Shown here piece by piece: positions 18,161 to 28,769 of a stretch of DNA of 64,000 bases. Source of the stretch: Lentimicrobium sp. (GTDB lineage: Bacteria; Bacteroidota; Bacteroidia; Bacteroidales; Lentimicrobiaceae); the NCBI GenBank assembly GCA_019429275.1, contig JAHYJC010000020.1, forward strand, positions 1 to 64,000, written 5' to 3'. The notes under the pieces are model-generated. The model was not told the origin of the DNA. It did not search any database and saw only the letters and a list, made by a program, of their open reading frames with translations. Every line of letters starts with the position of its first letter. Position 1 is the first letter of the stretch. Both the position numbers and the translations under genes were made by a program.

Positions 18161-19561
18161 CTAAATCTCAACTTCCTGTCCCAATTCAGGAACTTCAACT
18201 TTTTTATATCCGGCCCTGTTCAGGTGTCCCTTATAGGCATTGGCCGATTCATAATCACCATGCACCAGGAAAGTCTTCCTGATTTTTTCCTTTTCCTGAC
18301 ATTTCAGAAAATCAATCATCTCATTGTAATCGGCATGTCCACTAAAGGCTTCTATCCTCTCTACCTTCGCTTTTATCTGGTGTATCTCTCCAAAAATTGA
18401 CACCTCTGTGTCGCCCCTCAGGATTTTTGCACCCAGCGTATTCGGGCTGCAATAACCTACTGCCAGAATGGTATTTCTTGAATTCCCGATATTGTTGGCC
18501 AGATGATGCTTTATGCGCCCGGCCTCCATCATTCCCGATGCTGATATGATGACGCAGGGATCTTTCAGGGTATTTAGCGCTTTTGAATCGTCGGCCGACT
18601 TAATATAGTGCAGGGAACTGAATCCAAAAGGATCAGGATCATTCTCCATGACCTCCTGTACATCATCATTAAAGCAATCGGGATGCAGCCTGAAGATTTC
18701 TGTGGCATTCACAGCCAGAGGGCTGTCAACATAAATTTGAATCCTGGGCAGTTGCCCGGCATTAAAAAAGTTGTTGAGCGAATGCACAAGTTCCTGGGTG
18801 CGTCCTATGGAAAAGGAGGGAATGATAAGTTTACCACCTTTATCGGTGCAGGTTTCTTTAACCACCCTCAGCAATTCAGTTTGAGCATCCTGCATTGGCG
18901 GGTGCAAGCGGCCTCCATAGGTTGATTCAGTAATCAGAATGTCGCATTGCGGAAATGGTTCGGGCGAACGCAGAATTCTGTTTTCCGGGCGTCCGATATC
19001 TCCTGTGTAAGCCAAACGGACAACCCTACCCTTTTCGCTGATTTGCAGATTAATCACAGCTCCTCCAAGCATATGGCCGGTATTGGTGAATTTTAACCGT
19101 ATGTTCTCGTCAATATTGAATTTCCTGTTAAGAGGAACCCCGATAAATAAACCCATACATTTTCTGGCATCTTCCAGGGTATAAATTGGCTGAACAGGTG
19201 GTAAGTTTTGCTTCGCACGTTTTTTATTGAAATAATAGGTGTCGTTTTCCTGAATGTGGCCACTGTCAGGGAGCATGATAGAGCACAGGTCGCGTGTTGC
19301 ATTGGTGCACACCACTGAACCCCTGAAGCCAAGTCGGTACATATAGGGAATTAACCCTGAATGATCAATGTGGGCATGTGAAAGTATGATGTGATCAATT
19401 TCTGCTGGTTTGAAATCAAGATTTCTATTCATTGCATCTGTTTCCAGACCTTTCCCCTGGTAAATACCACAATCAAGCAGAATTTTTTTCCCTTTTCCGG
19501 TAGTAATTAAAAATTTACTGCCCGTAACTTCCCTTGTTGCTCCCAGAAATTTTATTTTCAT
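18161..19561 (-). CDS. MBL-fold beta-CASP RNA hydrolase
   Basis: This 466-residue protein starts at the ATG at 19561; an upstream in-frame extension to 19714 is Phe/Leu-rich and is not part of the family fold. Metallo-beta-lactamase zinc motifs are present: SHAHIDHSG (His62, His64, Asp66, His67), TNTGHMLGG and YTGDIG. The beta-CASP motifs follow (ILITESTYGGR, SASGMMEAGRIKHHL, SGHADYNEM). The family includes CPSF73/YsgA-type RNA endo- or exonucleases. No KH or S1 domain is attached. The exact RNA substrate is unknown. Confidence 0.88.
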   Translation of the reverse strand: MKIKFLGATREVTGSKFLITTGKGKKILLDCGIYQGKGLETDAMNRNLDFKPAEIDHIILSHAHIDHSGLIPYMYRLGFRGSVVCTNATRDLCSIMLPDSGHIQENDTYYFNKKRAKQNLPPVQPIYTLEDARKCMGLFIGVPLNRKFNIDENIRLKFTNTGHMLGGAVINLQISEKGRVVRLAYTGDIGRPENRILRSPEPFPQCDILITESTYGGRLHPPMQDAQTELLRVVKETCTDKGGKLIIPSFSIGRTQELVHSLNNFFNAGQLPRIQIYVDSPLAVNATEIFRLHPDCFNDDVQEVMENDPDPFGFSSLHYIKSADDSKALNTLKDPCVIISASGMMEAGRIKHHLANNIGNSRNTILAVGYCSPNTLGAKILRGDTEVSIFGEIHQIKAKVERIEAFSGHADYNEMIDFLKCQEKEKIRKTFLVHGDYESANAYKGHLNRAGYKKVEVPELGQEVEI

Positions 19562-19830
19562 GATGCGAAGGATTTTGTTTGCTTTTAATGTTCTCAAAGG
19601 TACGGCCAGTGAAACTAGAAAACCAGTAAAATCTGACAATTCGTATTTAACAAATGCAAGAAAAGATAAAAAATTCATGACTTCTGTTTCATCTACCGAA
19701 AACAAAAAAATCAAGAATCGGATAACCTGAAAAATACTTCAGGACAATCACGACATATTCTAATTCATTTTACAGAATGATGAAATTAAAAAATCTGCTA
19801 AGGTAATTTTGAACATTCTTGGCCTGAACA

Positions 19831-19860
19831 TTTGAATCAAATGATTGTTTGTTAAATTTG
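19831..19860 (+). promoter_or_regulatory. Promoter of atpD-atpC
   Basis: TTTG at 19831-19834 and TAAATTTG at 19853-19860 are separated by 18 bp, near the usual 19-21. The atpD start codon is 36 bases downstream. Confidence 0.6.
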
Positions 19861-19890
19861 CCCACAATCTTTAATTATAACATCACCTAA

Positions 19891-21402
<1,512 letters not shown>

Positions 21403-21418
21403 TTAAAATCCCTTTATC

Positions 21419-21655
21419 ATGATACTCGAAATAATTACCCCTGAAACTACCTTATTTAAAGGGGAGGTAAGTCTTGTTCAGCTTCCGGGAAAATCAGGGT
21501 CATTCGAAATTCTTCATAACCATGCCCCAATGATAGCTTTACTGAAAAAGGGCAAGATTAAAATTATAGGCGAAGATAAACAGACAAACTTTATCGAAAT
21601 CGTAGGGGGAACCCTGAAAGTTGAAAACAACAATATACTTATTCTTGCTGATTAA
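21419..21655 (+). CDS. atpC: F1F0 ATP synthase subunit epsilon, short form
   Basis: This 78-residue protein contains only the N-terminal beta-sandwich domain of the epsilon subunit (LEIITPETTLFKGEVSLVQLPGKSG, LHNHAPMIALLKKGKI). The C-terminal helical hairpin that inhibits ATP hydrolysis in E. coli epsilon (about 135-140 residues) is absent. Short epsilons of this size are common in Bacteroidota. It is 16 bp after atpD and is followed by a terminator. Confidence 0.92.
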   Translation: MILEIITPETTLFKGEVSLVQLPGKSGSFEILHNHAPMIALLKKGKIKIIGEDKQTNFIEIVGGTLKVENNNILILAD

Positions 21656-21690
21656 ATCTGTAAGGGACTGATTTACAAAAGAGAGAAACA

Positions 21691-21718
21691 AAAAAACCGG
21701 CTTATGGCCGGTTTTTTT
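21691..21718 (+). terminator. Terminator of atpD-atpC
   Basis: Stem AAAAAACCGGC (21691-21701) pairs with GCCGGTTTTTT (21707-21717) around a 5-base loop. The A/T arms allow it to work in both directions, which would also serve the convergent tRNA-Phe. Confidence 0.85.
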
Positions 21719-21721
21719 CTG

Positions 21722-21794
<73 letters not shown>

Positions 21795-21808
21795 CCGTTT
21801 TGAGGCTG

Positions 21809-21841
21809 CAAAGGTAAGTAAGAATTTATCAATTTAACAAA
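21809..21841 (-). promoter_or_regulatory. Promoter of tRNA-Phe
   Basis: On the minus strand TTTG (21838-21841) and TACCTTTG (21809-21816) are separated by 21 bp, an exact consensus match, 14 bases before the tRNA 5' end. Confidence 0.75.
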
Positions 21842-21958
21842 TATTTTAAAAAAAAACAAAATTGCGCCTGAAAATCAGGTATTTTTGCTGAACTTATTAT
21901 TCTGTCAGCCCTTTGTTTCACTTTTTTTGCTGAAGGAAAAAATACAGTTCGTTAATCC

Positions 21959-22711
21959 ATGCACAAAAAGCCAGAGCGCGTTAATAAAAAGCTAATCATT
22001 GACCTTGGCAATACCAGGGCAAAGGTGGCTGTTTTTGAAGGAGATCAGCTTCAGGAGGTAACCTGGGCTGAAATTCAGGATTCGGAGTTGGTTTTGGAGC
22101 CCTTTTTGAAACAGAACGATTTTACCGCCGGCATCATCAGTTCAGTGTCATCATCAACCGATGTTTTTCTCGCATTTTTCCAGAATACCCCTTTTATTGA
22201 ATTCAATAGTTCTACCCCTTTGCCCATATCCAACCATTACTATACACCTGATACTCTGGGCGCCGACAGACTTGCAGCTGCAGTTGCTGCAAATGCCTTG
22301 TATCAGGGAAAAGATGTTTTGGTAATTGATGCAGGAACGGCCATAACCTATGATTTTATAAACAAAAAAGGGGAGTATCTGGGAGGAGGCATCTCGGCCG
22401 GTGTCTCATTAAGATTCAGAAGCCTGAATACTTTTACCAGCCGCTTGCCGTTAGTAGAATCAAAATTTCCGGAACACCTTATCGGCCGCAATTCCGAAGA
22501 ATCAATTCAATCGGGCGTAATGAACGGCATAAGGGCTGAAATTGACGGCATCATTCATGAATACAAAATTTTATATCCTGAACTTATCACATTATTTACA
22601 GGTGGGGACATGTTTTATTTTGAAAAAAAAATGAAAAATAACATCTTTGCACTCCCTAATCTGGTTTTAACCGGTTTAAACTTAATACTTGAATACAACC
22701 TTGAAAATTAA
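21959..22711 (+). CDS. coaX: Type III pantothenate kinase
   Basis: This 250-residue protein of the ASKHA/BAF family has the motifs of type III pantothenate kinase: IIDLGNTRAKVAVFEG near the N-terminus, DTLGADRLAAAV (substrate site) and LVIDAGTAITYD. It phosphorylates pantothenate in the first step of CoA synthesis. It is the first gene of the run leading to ppiD, and the next gene overlaps its end. A TATTTTTG -7-like element at 21880-21887 lies upstream. Confidence 0.92.
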   Translation: MHKKPERVNKKLIIDLGNTRAKVAVFEGDQLQEVTWAEIQDSELVLEPFLKQNDFTAGIISSVSSSTDVFLAFFQNTPFIEFNSSTPLPISNHYYTPDTLGADRLAAAVAANALYQGKDVLVIDAGTAITYDFINKKGEYLGGGISAGVSLRFRSLNTFTSRLPLVESKFPEHLIGRNSEESIQSGVMNGIRAEIDGIIHEYKILYPELITLFTGGDMFYFEKKMKNNIFALPNLVLTGLNLILEYNLEN

Positions 22712-23984
22712 ACGAATTTCAAAAATCCTGCAGGCTCTGGCTTTGCTTTTTTGCACCATTCAGGTATCCGGACAGTCACGGATAAGCTCCCCTTACTCCA
22801 GATTTGGGATTGGCGATTTGATGAACGAAAATAGTGTGGTAAATATGGCTATGGGTGGTATTTCTTATGGCCTGAGTTCTCCATATTTTGTAAACCCTGC
22901 CAATCCGGCTACCTATTCAAGTTTCGATACACTTTCTTTTGTTTTTGATGTTGGCGCCTATGGCAGCCAATCGAAACTCATGACTACCACCCAGAGCCAG
23001 AGCACAAACTTTGCTTCGCTGGCCTACCTGAAATTTGGTTTTCCGGTCACCCATTGGTGGAGGAGCAGTTTTGGCCTCCTGCCTTACAGCAATACCGGCT
23101 ATCAGATGCTCGACAAACAAATTGAAGAAAATATTGGCAGCGTTACCCGCAATTATCAAGGCAGTGGAGGAATTAACCGGTTCTATCTGGGAAACAGCAT
23201 TAAGCTCAATAAAAATTTTAGTGTGGGGGTTAACCTGAATTATCTTTTTGGAACATTAGAAAAATCCAGTGCAACCACTTTTCCCGACTCAGCTTACAGG
23301 ATGAACTATAAGTTAAAAACATCCACCAGGGTTCATGATATTAGCCTGGATTACGGTTTGTTTTACAAAAGGCAGGGAGCCAAAGGATATCAGTTGGGAG
23401 CCGGGCTGGTTTTTAGTAACGGTGCCAATGTCAGTGCTTCGGAAGATCGTGTGGGTTACAGGTACTTTTTCAGCAATACAGGAGTTGACAATGTAATTGA
23501 TACTGTTTTAAACAATGCTATGGTTAAGGGCAAAATTTTCCTTCCCTCATTTGTGGGTGGAGGATTTACTTTTGGCAAATCAGAAAAATGGCTGGTTGGA
23601 GCAGATTACCAATGGCAGATGTGGAATAATTACTCCTATTTCGGAGTTGAGGATTCCCTCAAAAACAGCATGCGAATTTCAGTTGGAGGACAGTACACGC
23701 CTTCAGTATCAACGATCTCAGGTTATTTTCAGAGAATTACATACAGAGCCGGATTCAGATATTCCAACAGCTTCCTTGAATTGCGCGGACAGCAGATTGA
23801 TGAGTTTGGCATAAGTTTTGGTCTTGGATTACCAATCCCGCGTACACGATCAACAGTCAACCTTTCGGCTGAAATCGGAACAAGGGGAACAACCAACGAA
23901 AACCTGATAAAAGAGAACTTTGTGAGGTTTACTTTAGGGCTCTCCGTATTTGAGCGATGGTTTATCATCAGAAAATACGATTAA
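22701..23984 (+). CDS. Putative outer-membrane beta-barrel protein
   Basis: About 427 residues. No ATG is available before the signal peptide; TTG at 22701 or 22689 are the candidates, and I chose 22701 because it gives a compact signal (KIKRISKILQ..., ending VSGQ). The body is rich in alternating aromatic/polar beta strands and Gly-rich turns such as INRFYLGNSIKLNKNFSVGVNLNYLFG, with a C-terminal strand. This suggests a FadL/OmpP1-like or related outer-membrane barrel. Overlap with coaX indicates translational coupling. Ligand unknown. Confidence 0.72.
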   Translation: MKIKRISKILQALALLFCTIQVSGQSRISSPYSRFGIGDLMNENSVVNMAMGGISYGLSSPYFVNPANPATYSSFDTLSFVFDVGAYGSQSKLMTTTQSQSTNFASLAYLKFGFPVTHWWRSSFGLLPYSNTGYQMLDKQIEENIGSVTRNYQGSGGINRFYLGNSIKLNKNFSVGVNLNYLFGTLEKSSATTFPDSAYRMNYKLKTSTRVHDISLDYGLFYKRQGAKGYQLGAGLVFSNGANVSASEDRVGYRYFFSNTGVDNVIDTVLNNAMVKGKIFLPSFVGGGFTFGKSEKWLVGADYQWQMWNNYSYFGVEDSLKNSMRISVGGQYTPSVSTISGYFQRITYRAGFRYSNSFLELRGQQIDEFGISFGLGLPIPRTRSTVNLSAEIGTRGTTNENLIKENFVRFTLGLSVFERWFIIRKYD

Positions 23985-24004
23985 TAATAATAAACCCAAT
24001 AGTC

Positions 24005-25360
24005 ATGAAAACGAATTTCAAAATCTTCTTTCTCTTCCTGATGATCAGTCTTATATCATCAGTATCTGTCAACGCACAGGTTGATGAAGATTCCGAAACC
24101 CCAACCATCTCCGGGCCAAAATACGGGGCAGACTCTGTCAATTGTGTAATGCACTTGTCGTTGTACCGGGAATTTTACAAACAAAAGAATTTTAAAGATG
24201 CTTATCCTCACTGGAAATGGGTTTTTGTAAACGGACCTCTTGCAAGTCAGAATACTTATATTGATGGTATAAAAATGATTTCATCAAAAATTGATGAAAC
24301 CAAAGATCCCGCACTTCGTGAGAAATTGATTGATACACTAATGGTGGTGTATGATCAGCGTATCAAATATTTTAACCGTGAGGGTTATGTACTTGGCCGC
24401 AAAGGAATTGACCTCTATACCTATCGTCCTGATAAAACTGAACAGCTTTATCATTTATTTAAGAAGTCGGTTGATCTTTCGGGTAACAAATCCGAAGGTG
24501 CTGTGCTTGTGTATTATTTCAGGGCCGTAATCGGAATGGTGGAAATGGGCAAACTTGAAAAAGATGTCATCGTTGATAATTATGATAAGTTAAGTGAAAT
24601 CATTGATCACAACCTGAAAGCCAATGCCGCAAAACCCAAGGCCCTGGCCAACTGGGAAAACATCAGTGGCAACATCGAATCAACTTTTGAGCCTTTTGCC
24701 ACATGTCCTGACCTGGTTTCAATGTATTCCAAAAAATTTGCCAGCACTCCCGGAGATGTTGAACTGCTGAAGAAAATTACAAACATTCTGGAACGTAAAG
24801 GTTGTGTCAAAGAAGACTTGTTCTTCCAGGCAACTGAGCAACTGCATAAACTTGAGCCCGGAGCACAGTCGGCCTATCTGATGGGTACCCTGAATCTGGA
24901 ACGCAACCAGCTGGGCAAAGCAGCAGAATATATGTCGCAGGCTGCCGAACTTTACGACAATAACAGCGATAAGATTAAAGCACTGAATATTCTTGCCAAC
25001 ATTAACTTCAATCAGCGCAACTATCAACTAGCCAGGTCTAATGCATATAAAATTCTGCAGATTGACCCCAACTATGGCAAAGCCTATATCCTGATCGGTG
25101 ATCTTTACTCCTCAAGTGCCTCCATGTGCACAGAGGATGACCTGGGCGGAAAGTCAGTTTTCTGGGCTGCAGTTGATAAGTATGCAAAAGCCAGAAGCGT
25201 GGATTCAAGCGTTGAGTCAGATGCCAACTCCAAAATTGCACAGTTCTCCAGATTCTTCCCTGCCGCCAGTGACCTGTTCTTCCGCGATATGCAGGAAGGA
25301 AGTTCATTTACCGTAGGGTGCTGGATTAATGAAGCCACAACCGTTAGGGCTGCCAAATAA
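24005..25360 (+). CDS. TPR-repeat periplasmic protein
   Basis: This 451-residue protein starts at the ATG at 24005, which begins a signal peptide (to VNAQ); an in-frame upstream extension overlaps the previous gene. Helical repeats of TPR type cover the C-terminal half (AYLMGTLNLERNQLGKAAEYM, LNILANINFNQRNYQLA, GKAYILIGDLY). It probably acts as a periplasmic scaffold. It sits between a barrel protein and an LptC-like lipoprotein, suggesting an envelope-biogenesis role; this is inference. Confidence 0.78.
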   Translation: MKTNFKIFFLFLMISLISSVSVNAQVDEDSETPTISGPKYGADSVNCVMHLSLYREFYKQKNFKDAYPHWKWVFVNGPLASQNTYIDGIKMISSKIDETKDPALREKLIDTLMVVYDQRIKYFNREGYVLGRKGIDLYTYRPDKTEQLYHLFKKSVDLSGNKSEGAVLVYYFRAVIGMVEMGKLEKDVIVDNYDKLSEIIDHNLKANAAKPKALANWENISGNIESTFEPFATCPDLVSMYSKKFASTPGDVELLKKITNILERKGCVKEDLFFQATEQLHKLEPGAQSAYLMGTLNLERNQLGKAAEYMSQAAELYDNNSDKIKALNILANINFNQRNYQLARSNAYKILQIDPNYGKAYILIGDLYSSSASMCTEDDLGGKSVFWAAVDKYAKARSVDSSVESDANSKIAQFSRFFPAASDLFFRDMQEGSSFTVGCWINEATTVRAAK

Positions 25361-25371
25361 ATGTCATCCTT

Positions 25372-25959
25372 GTGAAGACAAAACGCAGAAACATTATTTC
25401 ATTAAGATTTTTTCAAAGCGTTGCTGTAGGTTTACTTGCAGCAACGCTTTGCAATTGCAGCAATTCGCTCGAAGAGGTCGAGAAACTGAAGCAGACCGAT
25501 ACCATAGCAGTGATGTATGCAAAAGAAGTTAACATTTCGGAAAGCGAATCAGGCAGAATTAAATATACACTTACTGCGCCTCTGCTCAGACGCTTTGAAG
25601 AACAAGGTGGCGCAGTCATCAGGTTTCCCGAGGGTTTTAAGGTCATTTTATTCGACTCTATTAATCCTGACAAAGTCAGAACAGAAATTACAGCAGAAAA
25701 TGGCGTAAACTATGAAGGCCGCCGGATTATGGAAGCTTCACGCAACGTCATCATTACCAATTATATCAAAGGGGAAAAATTGAATACAGAACATATGATC
25801 TGGGACCAGAACCTGAAAAAAGTTTCTTCAGCAACAATGGTGACCATTACAACAAAAGATAAAATTCTATACGGTGAAGGCATGGAATCTGACGAAAGCT
25901 TCAACAATTGGATAATTAAAAAACCCAGAGGCGAAATGTATATTAATGAAAATGAATGA
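25372..25959 (+). CDS. lptC: LptC-like LPS-export lipoprotein
   Basis: This 195-residue protein uses a GTG start at 25372, 11 bp after the TPR gene. A lipobox-like segment (LLAATLCNCSN) gives a likely lipidated Cys near residue 28-29. The rest resembles the LptC/YrbK beta-jellyroll: repeated strands such as GRIKYTLTAPLLRRFEEQGGA, FPEGFKVILFD and ITAENGVNYEGRRIMEAS, with a C-terminal LYGEGMESDES motif. LptC proteins link the LptBFG pump to the periplasmic LPS bridge. Here it is a lipoprotein rather than a single-pass protein, as in many Bacteroidota. Confidence 0.8.
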   Translation: MKTKRRNIISLRFFQSVAVGLLAATLCNCSNSLEEVEKLKQTDTIAVMYAKEVNISESESGRIKYTLTAPLLRRFEEQGGAVIRFPEGFKVILFDSINPDKVRTEITAENGVNYEGRRIMEASRNVIITNYIKGEKLNTEHMIWDQNLKKVSSATMVTITTKDKILYGEGMESDESFNNWIIKKPRGEMYINENE

Positions 25960-25967
25960 TTAAGCTA

Positions 25968-26000
25968 TTTTCCTATCAACCAACTTATTCACTAAATTTG
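25968..26000 (+). promoter_or_regulatory. Probable promoter of the CNNM/CorC-type gene
   Basis: A -7 element TAAATTTG (25993-26000) matches consensus; a near-consensus TTTT at 25968-25971 lies 21 bp upstream. Confidence 0.45.
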
Positions 26001-26023
26001 CATTCATATTACCCTATTCACAA

Positions 26024-27295
26024 ATGGAATTGATTGTTCCTATACTCATTGCACTTTTGTTCTCCGCCTTCTTTTCAGGAATGGAGATTGCATTTGTAAC
26101 AGCCAATAGGCTAAGAATTGAAGTTGACAAAAACAAAAAACTGTTGTCAGCTCAAATCTTGTCCCAATTCCTGAGAAAGCCATCACGCTTCATTGCAGCC
26201 CTGTTGCTGGGAAATAATATTGCTCTGGTAATTTATGGAATTTACATTGCTATTCTCCTCAAACCTCCCCTGCTTCAGATTTTGCCTGAAGGTATGGGAG
26301 AAGGAGCCCTGCTCCTGGTTTTGCAAACGATAATTTCTACACTCATTGTATTGCTTTTTGCCGAATTTCTCCCAAAAATCCTTTTCAGGATCAATCCCAA
26401 CAAAATTCTTAATGCATTTGCAGTGCCACTAAACCTGCTTTATCTGATTTTTTATCCGGTAATTATTTTATTTATTGGCGTTTCAGAATTCCTTTTAAAA
26501 TATGTTTTAAAAACTAAAATTTCACATCCTGAATATTCATTCGGAGTAATTGATCTGGACCATTATATTAAAGAATCTTCATCGTCTCATCAGCCCGAAG
26601 AAAGAGAAGATTACCAGGAAATTCAGATGTTTCAGAATGCGCGCGATCTGGGAAATATCAAATTGCGCGAATGCATGGTCCCACGCAATGAAATTATAGC
26701 TGTAAATGCCAATGAAAGCCTTGAAAACCTGAGGGAATTGTACATATCAAGCGGCCATTCAAAAATTTTGATTTACCAGGATAACATTGACAACATCATT
26801 GGGTATACCCACTCCTACGATCTTTTTCATAAGCCAGCATCTATTCAGGAAATTACAAAACCTGTGATGATTGTTCCCGAAACCATGCCCGCTAATAATG
26901 TGCTCAGCATGTTTATAAAAGAGCGCAAAAGTGTAGCTCTGGTGGTTGATGAGTTCGGTGGCACTGCCGGTATGCTTACCATAGAAGATATTATTGAAGA
27001 GATTTTCGGTGAAATTGAAGATGAGTATGATGTTGAAGATTTTGCTGAAACTCAGTTGAATGATGACGAATATTTGTTTTCGGCCAGGTTGGAAATTGAT
27101 TATCTCAACCAAAAATATAAATTCGATCTTCCGGTGTCGGATGATTATGAAACCCTCGCCGGATTGATCATCTCACATCATGAAGACATTCCGGCTGTTG
27201 ATGAAGAAATTCAGATTGGAAATTTTCTTTTTGTCATCACCCGCGCCACCGAAAGCAGGATTGAAGAGGTTAAACTTAAATCGCAGTCATCCTGA
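26024..27295 (+). CDS. CNNM/CorC-HlyC family transporter with CBS domains
   Basis: This 423-residue protein has a DUF21/CNNM membrane domain (about 1-175, including FFSGMEIAFVTANRLRIEVDKN and FAEFLPKILFRINPN). A pair of CBS domains follows at about 200-330 (RECMVPRNEIIAVN, KSVALVVDEFGGTAGMLTIEDIIEEIFGEIEDEYD) and a CorC_HlyC domain at about 335-423. Family members are linked to Mg2+/Co2+ efflux; the older name is hemolysin C-like. It is in line with coaX, lptC and, across the inserted element, ppiD. Confidence 0.9.
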   Translation: MELIVPILIALLFSAFFSGMEIAFVTANRLRIEVDKNKKLLSAQILSQFLRKPSRFIAALLLGNNIALVIYGIYIAILLKPPLLQILPEGMGEGALLLVLQTIISTLIVLLFAEFLPKILFRINPNKILNAFAVPLNLLYLIFYPVIILFIGVSEFLLKYVLKTKISHPEYSFGVIDLDHYIKESSSSHQPEEREDYQEIQMFQNARDLGNIKLRECMVPRNEIIAVNANESLENLRELYISSGHSKILIYQDNIDNIIGYTHSYDLFHKPASIQEITKPVMIVPETMPANNVLSMFIKERKSVALVVDEFGGTAGMLTIEDIIEEIFGEIEDEYDVEDFAETQLNDDEYLFSARLEIDYLNQKYKFDLPVSDDYETLAGLIISHHEDIPAVDEEIQIGNFLFVITRATESRIEEVKLKSQSS

Positions 27296-27396
27296 TTGAT
27301 TCAGGTAATTTTCCGGGCATTATTTGCTGATTTTCTCAGCGTTTATAACAAATTTTCAGGCAGTTGCCATTTTTATTTTTATCCTTAAACAATTAT

Positions 27397-27416
27397 TGTA
27401 AATTTGCACCCACTTT
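27397..27416 (+). other. attL candidate
   Basis: TGTAAATTTG followed by CACCCACTTT. The last 10 bases are identical to 33037-33046 and the 20 bases match at 17 positions. The preceding TAAATTTG (27399-27406) is a perfect -7 element and probably the former ppiD promoter. Crossover position within the repeat cannot be set by eye. Confidence 0.6.
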
Positions 27417-27533
27417 CATTACACCGATAAATAAGCAAAAACAAGGCAAAAACAAATTACCACCTACCTACTTAAAACAGCCTATTTACAAGCACTTCCA
27501 GCAATAACACTATAAAAATAAATAAATTACTTA

Positions 27534-27565
27534 TTTGTTTTGTTATTACTTATTTTGTACCTTTG
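27534..27565 (+). promoter_or_regulatory. Integrase promoter
   Basis: TTTG (27534-27537), 20 bp, TACCTTTG (27558-27565) is a full consensus match; the integrase ATG is 37 bp downstream. Confidence 0.65.
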
Positions 27566-27601
27566 ATGTACCTTATTGATTTATTTTGTACCTCAAAGAC
27601 C

Positions 27602-28717
27602 ATGAAAGCAAAACAACAAACCACCGTAACGCTTAGGCAAAAGCTACTTTCAGACAAAAAATCAAAGAGTTTGTACCTTGATTTCTATCCGGCAATTACT
27701 GATCCGGTTACTGGAAAATCAACAAGGCGCAAGTTTTTGAATAGTTATATCAAAGTAAGGCCAAAAACTGACTTAGAAAAGCAAATGAATGATGAAGCAC
27801 TGACCAATGCCAATGCCGAAAGGATAAAGATTGAGGCAGCAATTCAGCGAGGAGAATACAGCAAATCACCCAGCAAACTGTATTTATTCGATTACTTTCA
27901 AAACTACATCACAAGCAAGGAAATTAAGGCGAGTATTTACACCGGCTGCCTGCAATACCTTGATGAATTTGAAGGTACAAATAAAATCAGATTGACAGCT
28001 ATTGATGATGATTTTATCAATGAATTTAAAGACTATCTGCAAAAGACAAAGAATAGAAAAAATGGTAAGACACTGACCAAGAATTCTGCAGCCAATTATT
28101 TTATAGTATTTCGGGCAATATTGCACCAGGCATTTAAAGATCGGTTGCTTGCCGATGATATAAGAGCCAGGCACGAGAATATAAAAAAAACTGAAACACA
28201 CCGGGAATATTTGACAATAGATGAACTTCGTAACTTAGCTTTAACAGACTGTAAAAATGAGATACTGAAACGTGCGTTCATTTTCTCAGCTTTGACCGGA
28301 TTAAGATACTCAGACGTTGAATCGTTATCATGGAAAGAAATAAGAACTGAGGCAGGCCAAACATATATTTATAAGCAGATCAAAAAGAGTAAACGCAATG
28401 AACGTATGCCGATTAATGATGATGCTGTTAAGTACATGGGTGATCGTCGTCGCGATGAAGCGAAGGTATTTGATGGCCTCGAATATAGTTATCACATGAA
28501 CAATGACCTTCGGTTATGGGCTGCAAATGCCGGTATAAGCAGACATATTACCTTTCATTCCGCCAGGCATACCTTCGCCACGCTGCAAATCACTTTAGGA
28601 ACTGATATTTATACTGTATCAAAAATGTTAGGACACAGGGACATGACCACTACTCAGATTTATGCTAAATTGATTGATCAGAAAAAGATTGAGGCAGTAA
28701 ACAGGATTAAATTGTAA
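27602..28717 (+). CDS. int: Tyrosine recombinase / phage-type integrase
   Basis: This 371-residue protein starts at the ATG at 27602 (an upstream TTG-ATG at 27563-27566 would overlap the promoter). It has an arm-binding N-terminal domain, a SAM-like core-binding domain (about 85-175) and a catalytic domain with the family residues Arg235 (TGLRYSDVESL), His319-x-x-Arg322 (HSARHTF), His345 (MLGHRDM) and nucleophile Tyr354 (TTTQIYAKL). It should catalyse site-specific integration and excision of the element. The intact catalytic set suggests activity. It belongs to the Bacteroidota phage/transposon integrase type. Confidence 0.92.
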   Translation: MKAKQQTTVTLRQKLLSDKKSKSLYLDFYPAITDPVTGKSTRRKFLNSYIKVRPKTDLEKQMNDEALTNANAERIKIEAAIQRGEYSKSPSKLYLFDYFQNYITSKEIKASIYTGCLQYLDEFEGTNKIRLTAIDDDFINEFKDYLQKTKNRKNGKTLTKNSAANYFIVFRAILHQAFKDRLLADDIRARHENIKKTETHREYLTIDELRNLALTDCKNEILKRAFIFSALTGLRYSDVESLSWKEIRTEAGQTYIYKQIKKSKRNERMPINDDAVKYMGDRRRDEAKVFDGLEYSYHMNNDLRLWAANAGISRHITFHSARHTFATLQITLGTDIYTVSKMLGHRDMTTTQIYAKLIDQKKIEAVNRIKL

Positions 28718-28724
28718 AAAAAAA

Positions 28725-28753
28725 GCCCGGCGGCTGGCAGGCCATGACCGGGC
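28725..28753 (-). terminator. Hairpin after integrase, terminator-like for minus strand
   Basis: GCCCGG (28725-28730) pairs with CCGGGC (28748-28753). A nine-A run precedes it on the plus strand, so the T-tract is on the minus-strand transcript. It would stop transcription entering the integrase gene from the right; its action on plus-strand transcripts is less clear. Confidence 0.45.
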
Positions 28754-28769
28754 ATAAAACAATAAAGAC

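Noticed and set aside
19562-19714. N-terminal extension of the beta-CASP protein
   Set aside because: The extension precedes the canonical MKIKFLGATREVTGS start and has no domain similarity.
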